This document shows, piece by piece, positions 26,577 to 34,468 of a stretch of DNA of 34,568 nucleotides. The stretch is taken from assembly GCF_900302445.1 (NCBI RefSeq), contig NZ_ONZF01000020.1, forward strand, positions 1 to 34,568, in the 5' to 3' direction. Below the pieces are notes generated by a model. It worked only from the letters and a program-made list of their open reading frames with translations, did not search any database and had not been told where the DNA came from. A program made the position numbers and the translations under genes. This DNA comes from Palleronia abyssalis (GTDB lineage Bacteria > Pseudomonadota > Alphaproteobacteria > Rhodobacterales > Rhodobacteraceae). How positions within the stretch are numbered: the first letter of the stretch is position 1; every line of letters starts with the position of its first letter.

Positions 26577-26912
26577 TCAGCGCCACGGATGTTGGGGTGA
26601 GTGATGGCAGGCCCCTCCGTGGCGCGGACATAAGAGCATCAGCGTCACGCCCTTGCGGCGCAACTCCCGGTGGATGCTGGCCCAGCCAGGCTCGACAGCC
26701 CGGCGCGCCGCGTCCTGCGCTGTCCGGGGGAATAACCGCCGTTCGAGTTCGGTATCGGACAGGTCCGGCGGCAGAGGCCAGTTCAGGCCTACCTTTCGTG
26801 CGCGAGCTTGGTAGCCGCGCAAGGTGGAACGGCCGATGGCCAGGCTGGCCTCGATCTGGCGCGTCGACAGCCCTTCAGCTGACAGCCGCAAAACGTCTCG
26901 TATCTTCCGCAT
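26577..26912 (-). pseudogene. istA: IS21-family transposase IstA, N-terminal fragment
   Basis: Only the N-terminal DNA-binding part remains: MRKIRDVLRLSAEGLSTRQI, then LAIGRSTLRGYQARARKVGL and WASIHRELRRKGVTLMLL. After this, near 26635, the sequence jumps to the normal region just before istB, so the catalytic DDE core (roughly 380 residues) has been deleted. An upstream ATG at 26987 is open but the family starts at MRKIRD. Confidence 0.85.
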
Positions 26913-26999
26913 CGGCAACCTCCTCATCGGGCGTCCTTCGGCTTCAAAGAGCCGGAAGGTAGCCGGTGGCAAGTCGCCTCGGAGCACCGGATCACGGGG

Positions 27000-27070
27000 A
27001 CGGGCGGATACCCCGGAATCGGTGGGCGGATAAAATCGGAACGGGTGGGCGCATCAGCCCGGAATACGCA
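27000..27070. repeat. IS21 outer terminus with spaced repeats
   Basis: On the minus strand, terminal TGCGTATTCCGG followed by two related segments, CGTTCCGATTTTATCCGCCC and GATTCCGGGGTATCCGCCCG, the transposase-binding repeats of the family. Confidence 0.65.
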
Positions 27071-27164
27071 GCGATTTCCAGCGCGCAGGCCGAGTAACCT
27101 TGTTCAATAACAATTGTATGCGCTGGCCAGATGCGCCCGGGGAATCTGGCGCGGACTGACGAAC

Positions 27165-27420
27165 CGCTCTAAGACCGCCGAAAGCGCTGGAGCGGGAAGG
27201 GTGTGTCCACGAGGATCCTTGATGGTGTGGATACATCGCAGCACAAGGAAGAGACCGCGATGATCGACGCGACTTAGTCGAAAAACGCATCCGCACCATA
27301 ATTATGTTCCGCCGTTGGAAGGACTGGCGCCGGATCGCGCCCCGCCAATAGGTGGCCGAGTGTCTCCCTTTATGCGATCACGTTGGTCTCGCATGGATGG
27401 CCCATGAAACGGGACCATAG
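27165..27420 (+). pseudogene. IS5-family (IS427-type) transposase remnant
   Basis: Two recognisable scraps joined by an internal deletion. The phrase ATGATCGACGCGACTTA (27259-27275) encodes MIDATY, the start of the second part of IS427-type transposases, preceded by remains of the first part. Soon after comes IMFRRWKDWRRIAPR (about 27303-27347), the conserved region near the C-terminus. Stops and frameshifts prevent any product. 27071-27164 and 27421-27604 hold no feature I can support. Confidence 0.65.
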
Positions 27421-27604
27421 GTAAAACTTTTTTGCCGGTGGTTAGTCCCCCCATGCACCATTCACCTCATCAAGATCTGACGCTCAAACTGCTTGATGCG
27501 TCGGCGTTCTATCTGCGAAATGAATCGGTAGCGCCGATTTGCCTACATTTAGCGCCCCCGGGGAGCGGCTCAGGCCAAGCCTCTACGTGGCATAAGCCCG
27601 AATA

Positions 27605-27640
27605 CGTAAAGGGCGCGATCGAAAGATCGCGCCCTTTACG
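27605..27640 (-). terminator. Perfect 16-bp hairpin with GAAA loop after cspA
   Basis: CGTAAAGGGCGCGATC (27605-27620) pairs without a mismatch with 27625-27640, loop GAAA on the plus strand and TTTC on the minus. It lies 53 bases beyond the stop of the cold-shock gene and should end its transcript, though no long T run follows. Confidence 0.75.
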
Positions 27641-27693
27641 TCTGGTCTCAAAGGTCCGGCAGCGTCGGAACGACGCCGCCGTAAACCTGAGTA

Positions 27694-27900
27694 TCAGATG
27701 AGTTCGAGGTTGCCCGCCGACTCACGGCCATCACGGCCGGACTGCAGCTCGTAGCTAACCTTCTGGTCGTCGGACAGACCGGTGAGGCCCGCACGCTCAA
27801 CGGCAGAGATGTGAACGAAAACGTCCTTGCCGCCCGTATCGGGAGCAATGAAGCCGAAGCCTTTGGTGGTGTTGAACCATTTCACGGTGCCGGTGGCCAT
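27694..27900 (-). CDS. cspA: Cold-shock domain protein
   Basis: A 68-residue single-stranded nucleic-acid-binding protein of the CspA family, an RNA chaperone. It begins MATGTVKWFNTTKGFGFIAP with RNP1 (KGFGFI), then RNP2 (VFVHI) and LSDDQKVSYELQSGRDGRES. The ATG at 27900 with AGGAGATCTCACG upstream is the conserved start. The frame is open to 28047, but that part is the untranslated leader, well over 100 bases long, as expected for genes regulated by leader structure. A strong hairpin (27605-27640) ends the unit. Confidence 0.96.
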   Translation of the reverse strand: MATGTVKWFNTTKGFGFIAPDTGGKDVFVHISAVERAGLTGLSDDQKVSYELQSGRDGRESAGNLELI

Positions 27901-28063
27901 CGTGAGATCTCCTGTCTTAGTAGTCTGTTCGCGATAGTGCAACAGCGTGGCGAAGAATGCCCGGATCGAGTGCGCTGTAGGCCGCGAGGCAGAAACAGGG
28001 AATCGATAGAGATTGCTTGCGCGTCCATGCAGTACACTTGTCTGCAACGCATGTCCACAGCAT

Positions 28064-28091
28064 AAAGGCCGCCCTATCTAAGGCGGCCTTT
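28064..28091 (-). terminator. Terminator of the 43-residue basic protein gene
   Basis: AAAGGCCGCC (28064-28073) pairs perfectly with GGCGGCCTTT (28082-28091), loop of 8 bases. It begins 6 bases past the stop of the small gene on the minus strand and the descending arm ends in TTT. Confidence 0.82.
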
Positions 28092-28096
28092 ACTCA

Positions 28097-28228
28097 TCAA
28101 AGATGCTTCTTCGCTGTGCGCGCGGCACCCTTGGCAAGTTGAGCCTCAGAGCTGCTCTTGCGGCGCCGCGTGGTCTTGCGTCGACCGGACAAGCCGCCAG
28201 CGAGACGTCGGATTAATCTCGAAATCAT
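28097..28228 (-). CDS. 43-residue highly basic small protein
   Basis: A short frame with its own strong ribosome site (GGAGATAACC then ATG at 28228) and its own terminator directly behind it, which together argue for a real gene. The product reads MISRLIRRLAGGLSGRRKTT, continues RRRKSSSEAQLAKGAARTAK and ends KHL. About 14 of 43 residues are Arg or Lys, with no acidic residue but one. It is too short for a known domain; binding to nucleic acid or a membrane is plausible from composition alone. It lies between cspA (same strand, separate unit) and a divergent small membrane protein. No family recognised. Confidence 0.65.
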   Translation of the reverse strand: MISRLIRRLAGGLSGRRKTTRRRKSSSEAQLAKGAARTAKKHL

Positions 28229-28383
28229 GGTTATCTCCGTTACGCGTTACAATGGATAAACCCAGTTCATCCACAAGTGTTCCGTGACAGAACTGTGACA
28301 CCCGACAAATCCGCTCCGCCGTCAACTTTTAACTTTGCAATCCGTACAACTTGTGGCTTCATGGTGCCAATCCGGAGGCCATC

Positions 28384-28566
28384 ATGCTTGCAGTTCTGCT
28401 TTTCGCCAGTCTCGTCGCGTCACTGCCACTCGCCGTGGTCGCGTTCACCCTTGGAAATTTTGCAGTTCTGACGGCTCTTTGCGTTTATGTGACCGCGGTC
28501 AGCCTGTCGCTGTTCGTGACGGCTCTTCGGGGATTTGCGCGCGGGTCAGAGTTCGACGAGGCCTAG
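28384..28566 (+). CDS. Small two-helix membrane protein of unknown function
   Basis: A 60-residue product from the ATG at 28384, with a good GGAGG (28373-28377) in front. Two hydrophobic segments fill most of it: AVLLFASLVASLPLAVVAFT and LTALCVYVTAVSLSLFVTAL. The tail RGFARGSEFDEA is charged. Its 3' end overlaps the end of the convergent parA gene by 21 bases. It is divergent from the 43-residue protein gene. No family can be named. Confidence 0.6.
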   Translation: MLAVLLFASLVASLPLAVVAFTLGNFAVLTALCVYVTAVSLSLFVTALRGFARGSEFDEA

Positions 28567-29172
28567 AACCTCTTCCCTCAAGGCCTCGACCTCACGGGTC
28601 CACGTCCCCCGCCCCATTTCGAGCACTCCTTTCCCACGACCCAGGCTTTCCGCATAGACAACCCGATTGCCCAGAACCGTAGCGGCGCGAACAATCTTCC
28701 GCTCGGCCAAGTCGCGTTCCACGTCGTCAGAGACATGCGTGCCAGCCTTGAAGCGGTTAAGAACCACAAGTGATGGGATATCGACCCGCTCGGCAAGCTC
28801 CAGGATCGAATCCAGAGCCCACATGTCCAACTGGCTCGTCGCCACCGGGACGAGGACCAGCGAACTCTCGCGCAGAACAGGCCGCAGGTCCGAATCGACC
28901 TTGGGCGGCGTGTCGACGATAACGAAATCGCAGTCCTTGCGCATTTTCTTGCATTCGTACCCTGCGCCCCAGGCGCTGGCCGTGCCGAACTCCATCCCCG
29001 GGTCGCCTGCCTCCTCGCGGGTCATGAACCACCGCCCCATCGAGCCTTGGGGATCCGTGTCCAGAATGGCGACGCTATGCCCTGCCTTCGCCAGCGCGAC
29101 GGCGAGGTTGATCGCCACGGTGGTCTTGCCAGACCCGCCTTTTTGCTGTGCGACCGTAATGACGTGTCCCAT
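28546..29172 (-). CDS. ParA-family ATPase
   Basis: A 208-residue deviant-Walker ATPase. The N-terminus MGHVITVAQQKGGSGKTTVA carries the ParA/MinD KGGxGKT motif with the signature lysine. ILDTDPQGSMGRW (A') and FVIVDTPPKVDSDLR (B) follow. It is the short form without an N-terminal helix-turn-helix, similar to orphan ParA proteins that position cellular cargo. No parB or centromere-like repeats are beside it, so a role in plasmid or chromosome partition is not implied. The frame is open far upstream, antisense to the next gene, but ATG 29172 is the family start. Divergent from the MltB-type gene. Confidence 0.9.
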   Translation of the reverse strand: MGHVITVAQQKGGSGKTTVAINLAVALAKAGHSVAILDTDPQGSMGRWFMTREEAGDPGMEFGTASAWGAGYECKKMRKDCDFVIVDTPPKVDSDLRPVLRESSLVLVPVATSQLDMWALDSILELAERVDIPSLVVLNRFKAGTHVSDDVERDLAERKIVRAATVLGNRVVYAESLGRGKGVLEMGRGTWTREVEALREEVLGLVEL

Positions 29173-29328
29173 GCGTTCTCCACCCTGTGCCGCGACGCAG
29201 CGTAAGCCAACCCCTCGGGCGTAGCAACGTCCGCTGCGGCGAAAGATCGCCGGGGCAGCGGTAACGCCCCCTTGCTCCAACAGGGAAGGCACGTCAGGAC
29301 TGACGGAAAAGATCGGAGAGACGAGCAG

Positions 29329-30468
29329 ATGATCCTTACGCGCAGAACCACGCTTCTCGGGCTCATTGCAGGGGGGCTTCAGGCGTGCGCCGGCGGTCCC
29401 GCCGCGGTTTCCGTATCCCGCGAAACGACCATGCCCACGGCGCCCAATCCCGCCTATGACGCATGGGTTGCGAATTTCCGGCCCCGGGCGATGGCACAAG
29501 GCATTTCGGGTCCCGTGTTCGACCGGGCCTTCGCATCCGCGGGCTTCACCCCCGGCGTGGTCGAACGGGACCGAAACCAGACCGAATTCACGCGGACACT
29601 GGAAGACTATCTTCAGATCGCCGCGGGGGAGAAGAAGGTGCAGCGCGGCCGTGCGGCGTTTGCGCGCCAGCAGGGAACCCTGCAGGCCATCGAAACGCGT
29701 TACGGCGTACCGGCAGAAATCGTAGCGGCAGTCTGGGGCCTGGAAAGCGATTTCGGCGAGCGGCGTGGCGCGATCCCCATCGTCTCGTCTCTGTCGACCC
29801 TCGCCTATGACGGCCGCCGCGGCGAGTTCTTCGAACGCCAGTTGGTCGCCGCGCTTAAAATCCTGCAATCCGGCGATACAACGCCGGACCGGATGTTCGG
29901 CAGCTGGGCCGGCGCGATGGGTCATACCCAGTTCATGCCGACATCCTATCAGGCTTACGCGGTCGACTACACCGGCGACGGTCGACGCGACATCTGGGGC
30001 GAGGATCCGACCGATGCGCTGGCCTCCACCGCAAACTACCTTGCGCGAAACGGCTGGCGCCGGGGCGAGCCCTGGGGCCGGGTCATAGCCTCTGGCAGCG
30101 GCGGATCGGGCGGCAGCGTCATCCAGCCACAGCCGGGCGGCCCCCAATTCCGCGTGTATCACAACTTCAACGTCATCAAGCGCTACAACCCCTCGACCAG
30201 CTATGCCCTCGGCGTGGGGCACTTGGCCGACCGTCTGACCGGTGCGCCGCCGATCGAAGGCCCCTTCCCCCCGGATCGCTACGGCCTCGTAAAGGATCAG
30301 CGGATGGCCCTGCAAAGCCGGCTGAACGCCGCCGGTTTCGACGCGGGCGAGCCCGATGGAGTCATCGGGGGCAACACCGAAGCGGCGATCCGGGCCTACC
30401 AGCAGTCCCGGGGCCTTCCGGTCACCGGAACGCCCTCGCTCGACCTGCTTCGACAGCTCGGCGGCTGA
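29329..30468 (+). CDS. Lytic murein transglycosylase, MltB family, lipoprotein
   Basis: A 379-residue paralogue of the enzyme at 794-2032. The start at 29329 follows CGGAGAGACGAGCAG. A signal with twin arginines (MILTRRTTLLGLIAGG) ends in the lipobox LQAC (Cys 20), so it should be a membrane-anchored lipoprotein. The SLT_2 domain covers about 40-300 with likely catalytic E139 in AAVWGLESDFGERRG and the motif GAMGHTQFMPTSYQAYAVDY. A glycine/serine linker is inserted near 260-268. The C-terminal peptidoglycan-binding domain is at about 315-375 (LNAAGFDAGEPDGVIGGNTE). It cleaves peptidoglycan glycan strands. Confidence 0.93.
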   Translation: MILTRRTTLLGLIAGGLQACAGGPAAVSVSRETTMPTAPNPAYDAWVANFRPRAMAQGISGPVFDRAFASAGFTPGVVERDRNQTEFTRTLEDYLQIAAGEKKVQRGRAAFARQQGTLQAIETRYGVPAEIVAAVWGLESDFGERRGAIPIVSSLSTLAYDGRRGEFFERQLVAALKILQSGDTTPDRMFGSWAGAMGHTQFMPTSYQAYAVDYTGDGRRDIWGEDPTDALASTANYLARNGWRRGEPWGRVIASGSGGSGGSVIQPQPGGPQFRVYHNFNVIKRYNPSTSYALGVGHLADRLTGAPPIEGPFPPDRYGLVKDQRMALQSRLNAAGFDAGEPDGVIGGNTEAAIRAYQQSRGLPVTGTPSLDLLRQLGG

Positions 30469-30627
30469 AGCAACTGCCCACGGCTCCAGGCGGGGCTTCA
30501 GTGTACCGTCTGTGCCTTGACGCCGGGCCACATCCCGTCAGATTGCTTTTCCACCGAACGCCCCGGGAAACGGCGGACCATCGTCCCTGACGTCGATCCG
30601 CCCGCACGGTGACAAAGCAAGGATGTC

Positions 30628-31392
30628 ATGACCGCCCATTACATGAAGTCCGCCCCCCCGACGCGGACCGACACCGAAGATGAAACCGATCAATTAGAAA
30701 AGTCGTGGTTCATCCGGCTTTCCGGGCACGATCCGATCGCGGGCGGCGGCGAAAGCCAAGTCTTTGCCCGGCCGGGCAAGTCCAGTCAGCTTATCAAGGT
30801 GCACAACACTCAGCACGTGGAACACTTGGCCGCGTCGCGATCCCTCAAAAACAGATTGCGCAGATGGCGCGGCATAGGGCCGTACAAGACCTTGCTGCGG
30901 CTGAACCGGGCGTATCTGGATGCCGTGCTGAAAGCGGCGGAGCTGGGGCGTCCGCCCCCGATCGCCCACCAGCGGGGCGTTCTGCTGACCGATCTCGGGC
31001 TCGGGGTGGTTGTCCAGAAGATCAGGGGGGAAGACGGCGAACTGGCGGTGACGGTCGCGAAACTGCACCGCAGGGGACGGGTGGATTCCGACCTCGTGAC
31101 GGCCCTGACCCGCTTCGCCGGGGAGATGAGCGCGTTCCATATCATCGGAAACGACCTCAACCCCCACAACCTGGTCTACGAGACCCGGCATGGCCGATCG
31201 CGGATCGTGTTGGTGGAAGGCTACGGCTCGCGGAACCTGATCCCGTTCCGCAGGTGGTCGCGTCGCGTCAACGACAAGAGCCTCTCGCGCCGGTTCCAGG
31301 CGCTGGCGGCCTGGCTCGACCTGACGTGGGATGAGGGGAGCTGGTCTTTTTCCCAAAAGGACAGCGAACCGGGGCGATCCAGCAGCGCGTGA
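30628..31392 (+). CDS. YrbL-like (PhoP regulatory network) kinase-fold protein
   Basis: A 254-residue protein resembling YrbL, a kinase-like family of unclear function. Kinase-fold features: a glycine-rich start (LSGHDPIAGGGESQVFARP), a lysine strand (QLIKVHN), a regulatory middle with LLTDLGLGVVVQKIRG, and a catalytic-loop-like HIIGNDLNPHNLVYE. The last segment is VLVEGYGSRNLIPFRRWSRR, typical of YrbL. The usual DFG appears as EGYG here, so activity is uncertain. The tail after about 235 is low in complexity. It stands alone, followed directly by mobile debris; its last part may have been altered by this. Confidence 0.8.
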   Translation: MTAHYMKSAPPTRTDTEDETDQLEKSWFIRLSGHDPIAGGGESQVFARPGKSSQLIKVHNTQHVEHLAASRSLKNRLRRWRGIGPYKTLLRLNRAYLDAVLKAAELGRPPPIAHQRGVLLTDLGLGVVVQKIRGEDGELAVTVAKLHRRGRVDSDLVTALTRFAGEMSAFHIIGNDLNPHNLVYETRHGRSRIVLVEGYGSRNLIPFRRWSRRVNDKSLSRRFQALAAWLDLTWDEGSWSFSQKDSEPGRSSSA

Positions 31393-31449
31393 TCTTCGCT
31401 CGACATTCCGGGCAGTCCATGAACCCTTGCCGCAATCTTGCGGGCAGGA

Positions 31450-31578
31450 TCACCCGTCGAACCTGGCCCGGAAGGCGGTCGAGAACGCGGCCACCGTCGC
31501 GTAGCCCGCGCGCCACGCCACTTGAGCGATGGATTCTCCTCGCCTGAGGTCGTTGGCCGACCGGTCGAGGCGGGCATG
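31450..31578 (-). pseudogene. AraC-family regulator, C-terminal fragment
   Basis: On the minus strand the frame ending at TGA 31452-31450 reads ARLDRSANDLRRGESIAQVA then WRAGYATVAAFSTAFRARFD, the second helix-turn-helix of AraC-type regulators. Only about 40 codons remain; the break near 31578 joins it to an istB fragment on the other strand. Confidence 0.72.
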
Positions 31579-32040
31579 ACGGATCCATCTTGCTGGCGAA
31601 AGGTCCGCTTCCTTTCCACCATCGAGTTAGTCAACACGCTCGAGCAGGAAAAGGCCAGAGGCAAGGCCGGCCAGTTCGCCGAGGCCCTTACCAAGCTCGA
31701 CCTGGTGGTCCTACACTCCCGACAGCCTGCCTTGGATGCGCCTGCCGGGTATAGACGAGCTGGGCTACCTGCCGTTCAGCGCCCCGGGCGGCGCGCTGCT
31801 CTTCCATCCGGCTCGAGCAAGCTCTACGAGCGCACCAGTGTCGTCATCACCACCAATCTCAGCTTTAGCGAATGGGCCACGGTCTTTGGCGACGCCAAGA
31901 TGACCACCGCCTTTTTCGACCGCCTGACCCACCGCCGCCACATCCTTGAGGCCGGAAACGACAGCTTCCGCTTCAAAGCCAGCTCAGCAGCCGCAGCCCG
32001 GAAAAAGAAGGAGACAAACCCGCCCGTGACCCCCGCATAA
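31577..32040 (+). pseudogene. istB: IS21-family IstB, C-terminal fragment with frameshifts
   Basis: Begins abruptly inside the ATPase domain (KVRFLSTIELVNTLEQEKAR, GKAGQFAEALTKLDLVVL). It is disturbed at about 31705-31815, where IDELGYLPFSAPGGALLFH lies in another frame, then returns with KLYERTSVVITTNLSFSEWA and KMTTAFFDRLTHRRHILEAG. It ends at TAA 32038-32040. It is a different IstB lineage from the one at 25853-26545. The upstream half and istA are missing. Confidence 0.85.
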
Positions 32041-32361
32041 CCCGAAATCCATAGTTGGACGTGGCTCACTTCTCGATGGAAAACCAGGCTCAGCTCTGGG
32101 TGAAAATCGACAATCAAGAACGCTGCCGACCACTCAGGCTGCGCGCATGAAGTTCTATTTGCTGCGCTCAGGCCGAGCGAAAATTGTCGATCGTATCGGC
32201 CGAGAGCGAAACCATCCACGGCCGCAGATATCAGCCGCGGTCCGGGAGCGGACGACTTCCCGATTAGCCTCGAAGGTCGCCTAAGTGCCGCGTACGACAA
32301 CGGGACCAATGGCGACTGATCACCCGTATTGCACGGCGGCATAGACTTTGCTTCATGATCA
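32041..32361. other. IS21 end repeats followed by DNA without a gene
   Basis: Just after the istB fragment, GGCTCA-N8-TGGAAAA (from 32063) and GGCTCA-N8-TGAAAATC (from 32087) form two 24-base-spaced direct repeats like IS21 terminal repeats, so the element probably ended near 32110. From there to 32361 I see no gene. Confidence 0.5.
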
Positions 32362-32760
32362 TCAAAAGTTGGTGCGGTGCTGTCTCTGGAAGGACATATA
32401 GGCAAGCAAGTCGTGCTCATCGGCTTCCATTGGGTCAGCTAGCTTCAGCCATCGCGGACGCAACTGCTCGGCCACCCTGCGCCAGGTCTCGCAAGCAAGG
32501 GTTCGCGCGGGGTGACTGAAGCCCTGCCGGATCGCGGCGGCACCGACTCTATGCTGTCCACACGAGACGTGGGCCAAAGCGTTCCTTATCCAGCGGACGG
32601 GCAGCGCCGCCAAGTTGCTTCGAACACCAAAGCGATGGCGACCTTGATACCGGCGCGGGCTGCGCTGATCATCGGCCTGATCCCACCCAGTCCGCGGGCG
32701 CGCAGGGATCTCAAGAACTCAATCCCGAAGGTCTCGGCTTCCGAGGGCCGATTTCCTGAA
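32362..32760 (-). pseudogene. IS256-family transposase remnant
   Basis: Two frames together give the middle of an IS256-type (mutator) transposase: FGIEFLRSLRARGLGGIRPM, then ISAARAGIKVAIALVFEATW, then after a frameshift near 32604 RWIRNALAHVSC, ETWRRVAEQLRPRWLKLADP and LLAYMSFQRQHRTNF, where two TGA codons stop it (32364). The family normally continues with STNPLERLN, absent here. Both ends are missing. The debris lies beside the 3' end of tRNA-Arg. Confidence 0.8.
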
Positions 32761-32880
32761 ACGTAATTTCTAACAGGGGCTTATAAGCATCACTTCCGGC
32801 GCGCAGAAATCTCTTGACCGGGGTGCGCACGAATGACCGCCGTTGTGCGCACTCATATGCCCCCACGGCAACCTGAAATC

Positions 32881-32957
32881 TGGCGATCCCTCGAGGACTC
32901 GAACCCCGAACCTGCTGATTAGAAGTCAGCTGCTCTATCCAGTTGAGCTAAGGGACC
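32881..32957 (-). tRNA. tRNA-Arg (anticodon TCT)
   Basis: The acceptor GGTCCCT pairs with AGGGATC (one G-T pair), then discriminator G and encoded CCA. The D-arm is GCTC...GAGC, the anticodon stem CTGAC/... with loop TTCTAAT giving TCT, and the T-arm GGGGTTCGAGTCCTC. Length is 77 bases with CCA. Confidence 0.95.
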
Positions 32958-33059
32958 GCTCGAGGGCTCCAATACTCAATGCAGGGCGCGGACGGCAAGG
33001 GGAACCGGTCTTTGATCCACTTGTTGTCCGGACAGAATCCTTAAAGCGGAGGCTTTACA

Positions 33060-33650
33060 TTGTTACGCACGTTTCTTGGTTCACTCTCCATCGTTGCCCT
33101 GACAGGGCTGCCGGCGATTGCCGAACAGCACACCAGCGGCGATCAGCAGGACAGCGCTGAGGCCCAGCAAAGCGAAGGCAGTGGCGATCTGCAAGGCGAC
33201 GGGTTCCAGACGGTTGCCCGCGCCGCGGTTTCCGACCGGGAGGGCAACCAGATCGGCACCGTTACGCTGAACGAAACGCTGTCGGGCACTTCGCTGGTCG
33301 TCGTAGCCCTGTCGGACCTTCCCGAAGGTAGCCACGGCATCCACCTGCATGAGACGGGCGACTGTTCGGCCGACGACTTCACCTCCGCGGGCGGTCATAT
33401 TCCCGGCGATGCCGAACATGGCGTCTTTGCCGAAAACGGTCCGCACCCGGGTGATCTTCCCAACGCCGTGGTCGACAGCTCCGGCGATCTGAATGCCGAG
33501 TATTTCAATCCTCGGCTCGAGATCGAGAATATGATCATGGACGACGACGGCGCCGCCTTCATCGTTCATGCCGGTGCCGACGATTACATGTCGCAGCCGG
33601 CCGGCGATTCCGGTGATCGGATTGCCTGCGGTGTTTTCGAACCCGCCTGA
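33060..33650 (+). CDS. sodC: Superoxide dismutase [Cu-Zn], periplasmic
   Basis: Converts superoxide to oxygen and hydrogen peroxide in the periplasm. The 196-residue product uses TTG at 33060, with GCGGAGG (33046-33052) seven bases before it and no nearby ATG. The signal peptide is about 21 residues (SIVALTGLPAIAE). A low-complexity Gln/Ser/Asp segment follows. All metal ligands can be placed: Cu by H95, H97, H113 and H170; Zn by H113, H120, H129 and D132, in GIHLHETGDC, GGHIPGDAEHG, GPHPGD and IVHAGADDY. The disulfide should be C102-C190. It stands alone between tRNA-Arg and a strong terminator. Confidence 0.94.
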   Translation: MLRTFLGSLSIVALTGLPAIAEQHTSGDQQDSAEAQQSEGSGDLQGDGFQTVARAAVSDREGNQIGTVTLNETLSGTSLVVVALSDLPEGSHGIHLHETGDCSADDFTSAGGHIPGDAEHGVFAENGPHPGDLPNAVVDSSGDLNAEYFNPRLEIENMIMDDDGAAFIVHAGADDYMSQPAGDSGDRIACGVFEPA

Positions 33651-33716
33651 TCATCGCGATAGATGAATAAGATGACGGCCCGGTCTATCCTGACACATTC
33701 CGGCCCTTAGGACACA

Positions 33717-33747
33717 GCCCGCCCCGGCAACGGGGCGGGCTTCTTTT
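33717..33747 (+). terminator. Rho-independent terminator of sodC
   Basis: GCCCGCCCCG (33717-33726) pairs perfectly with CGGGGCGGGC (33731-33740), GCAA loop, followed by TTCTTTTG. Confidence 0.93.
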
Positions 33748-33756
33748 GTTCAGGCT

Positions 33757-34400
33757 TCAGCCTTCGAACCGAGTCCAAAGTGGCGTGCCATAGAACATCC
33801 ACGGCTTGTAAAGGACTCGGTGAAGATCCGGCGCCTTGAGTGGCTTGCGATTTCCGATCCGATCTTGAAGACCAAGGCGCATCGCTGGCGTTCTCTTGAT
33901 CGACACTCGCTTCCTTCGCTTTGGGATCGAGATCCGGTCGAACGAGCCCGGAACGCGCCTGGTCGTAGTTCCAGCCGAGACCGCTTCGGTGGCGTCGCCC
34001 TCGTTGAGCTCCGAGACATATGAGCGCGGTCGAACCAGTTGTAGTAGATGCGGTAGATGTTGAGCACGGCGATCAGCACCCGCGGATTATAGGGGGCGCC
34101 GCTGACGAAGCTCGGGCCGCTTCGCGCGGATCTGCCGCCAGCGCGTCCAGCGAGAGCAAGGCGCGTGCGCAGAGCATTGAAGAAGGTGCTCGTTGGCTGG
34201 ATGGTGGCGCGAAGAACGCGACGCGCCAGCGCGGCGCGAAGCTCCGGGTCAGTCGGACTGGCACTGTATGGAAGCGGACGCAGCCGCGACCGATACCGCG
34301 GCGAGAGGATCGGAAATCCCACGATCTTCTGCGTTTCTCCAGCGATTTCGGCGGGCGACTTAATCCATACCTGAGGGAACGCACGCGACTCAAAGGTAGC
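33757..34400 (-). pseudogene. Decayed frame of unknown function, possibly transposon-linked
   Basis: On the minus strand a frame reads VWIKSPAEIAGETQKIVGFP, then SPRYRSRLRPLPYSA, VLRATIQPTSTFFNALRTR and YNPRVLIAVLNIYRIYYNWF. Near 34025 it shifts to another frame that continues SELNEGDATEAVSAG, then KRRKRVSIKRTPAMRLGL and VLYKPWMFYGTPLWTRFEG, ending at TGA 33759-33757. The coding character is continuous across the shift, so a single real gene has been broken. The YYN-then-TPAMRLG layout recalls the tail of integrase-core transposases, but I do not recognise the family. Its start is not visible. Confidence 0.5.
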
Positions 34401-34468
34401 GCCGTGCGCTGGCCCGGGCTTCCCGCTTCGAGGGTTGGAGGTGGTCTTGCCCCCGTTTCAGCGGACAC

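Larger units (their letters stand above)
25853..27070 (-). mobile_element. IS21-family element, internally deleted and truncated by IS3
   Basis: The outer end is TGCGTATTCCGGGCTG on the minus strand (27070-27055), followed inward by the spaced terminal repeats of IS21 elements (CGTTCC...TATCCGCCCACC, GATTCCGGGGTATCCGCCCG). It contains the start of istA, a large deletion, then istB. The far end is missing because the IS3 element adjoins at 25852. About 1.2 kb remains of an element normally near 2.5 kb. Confidence 0.82.

Noticed and set aside
28546-29172. Plasmid origin/partition region around ParA
   Set aside because: No parB, no iterons and no replication gene nearby; the surroundings are chromosomal.
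29173-30531. Long minus-strand frame continuous with parA
   Set aside because: The ParA start motif is at 29172; the upstream part is antisense to the transglycosylase gene.
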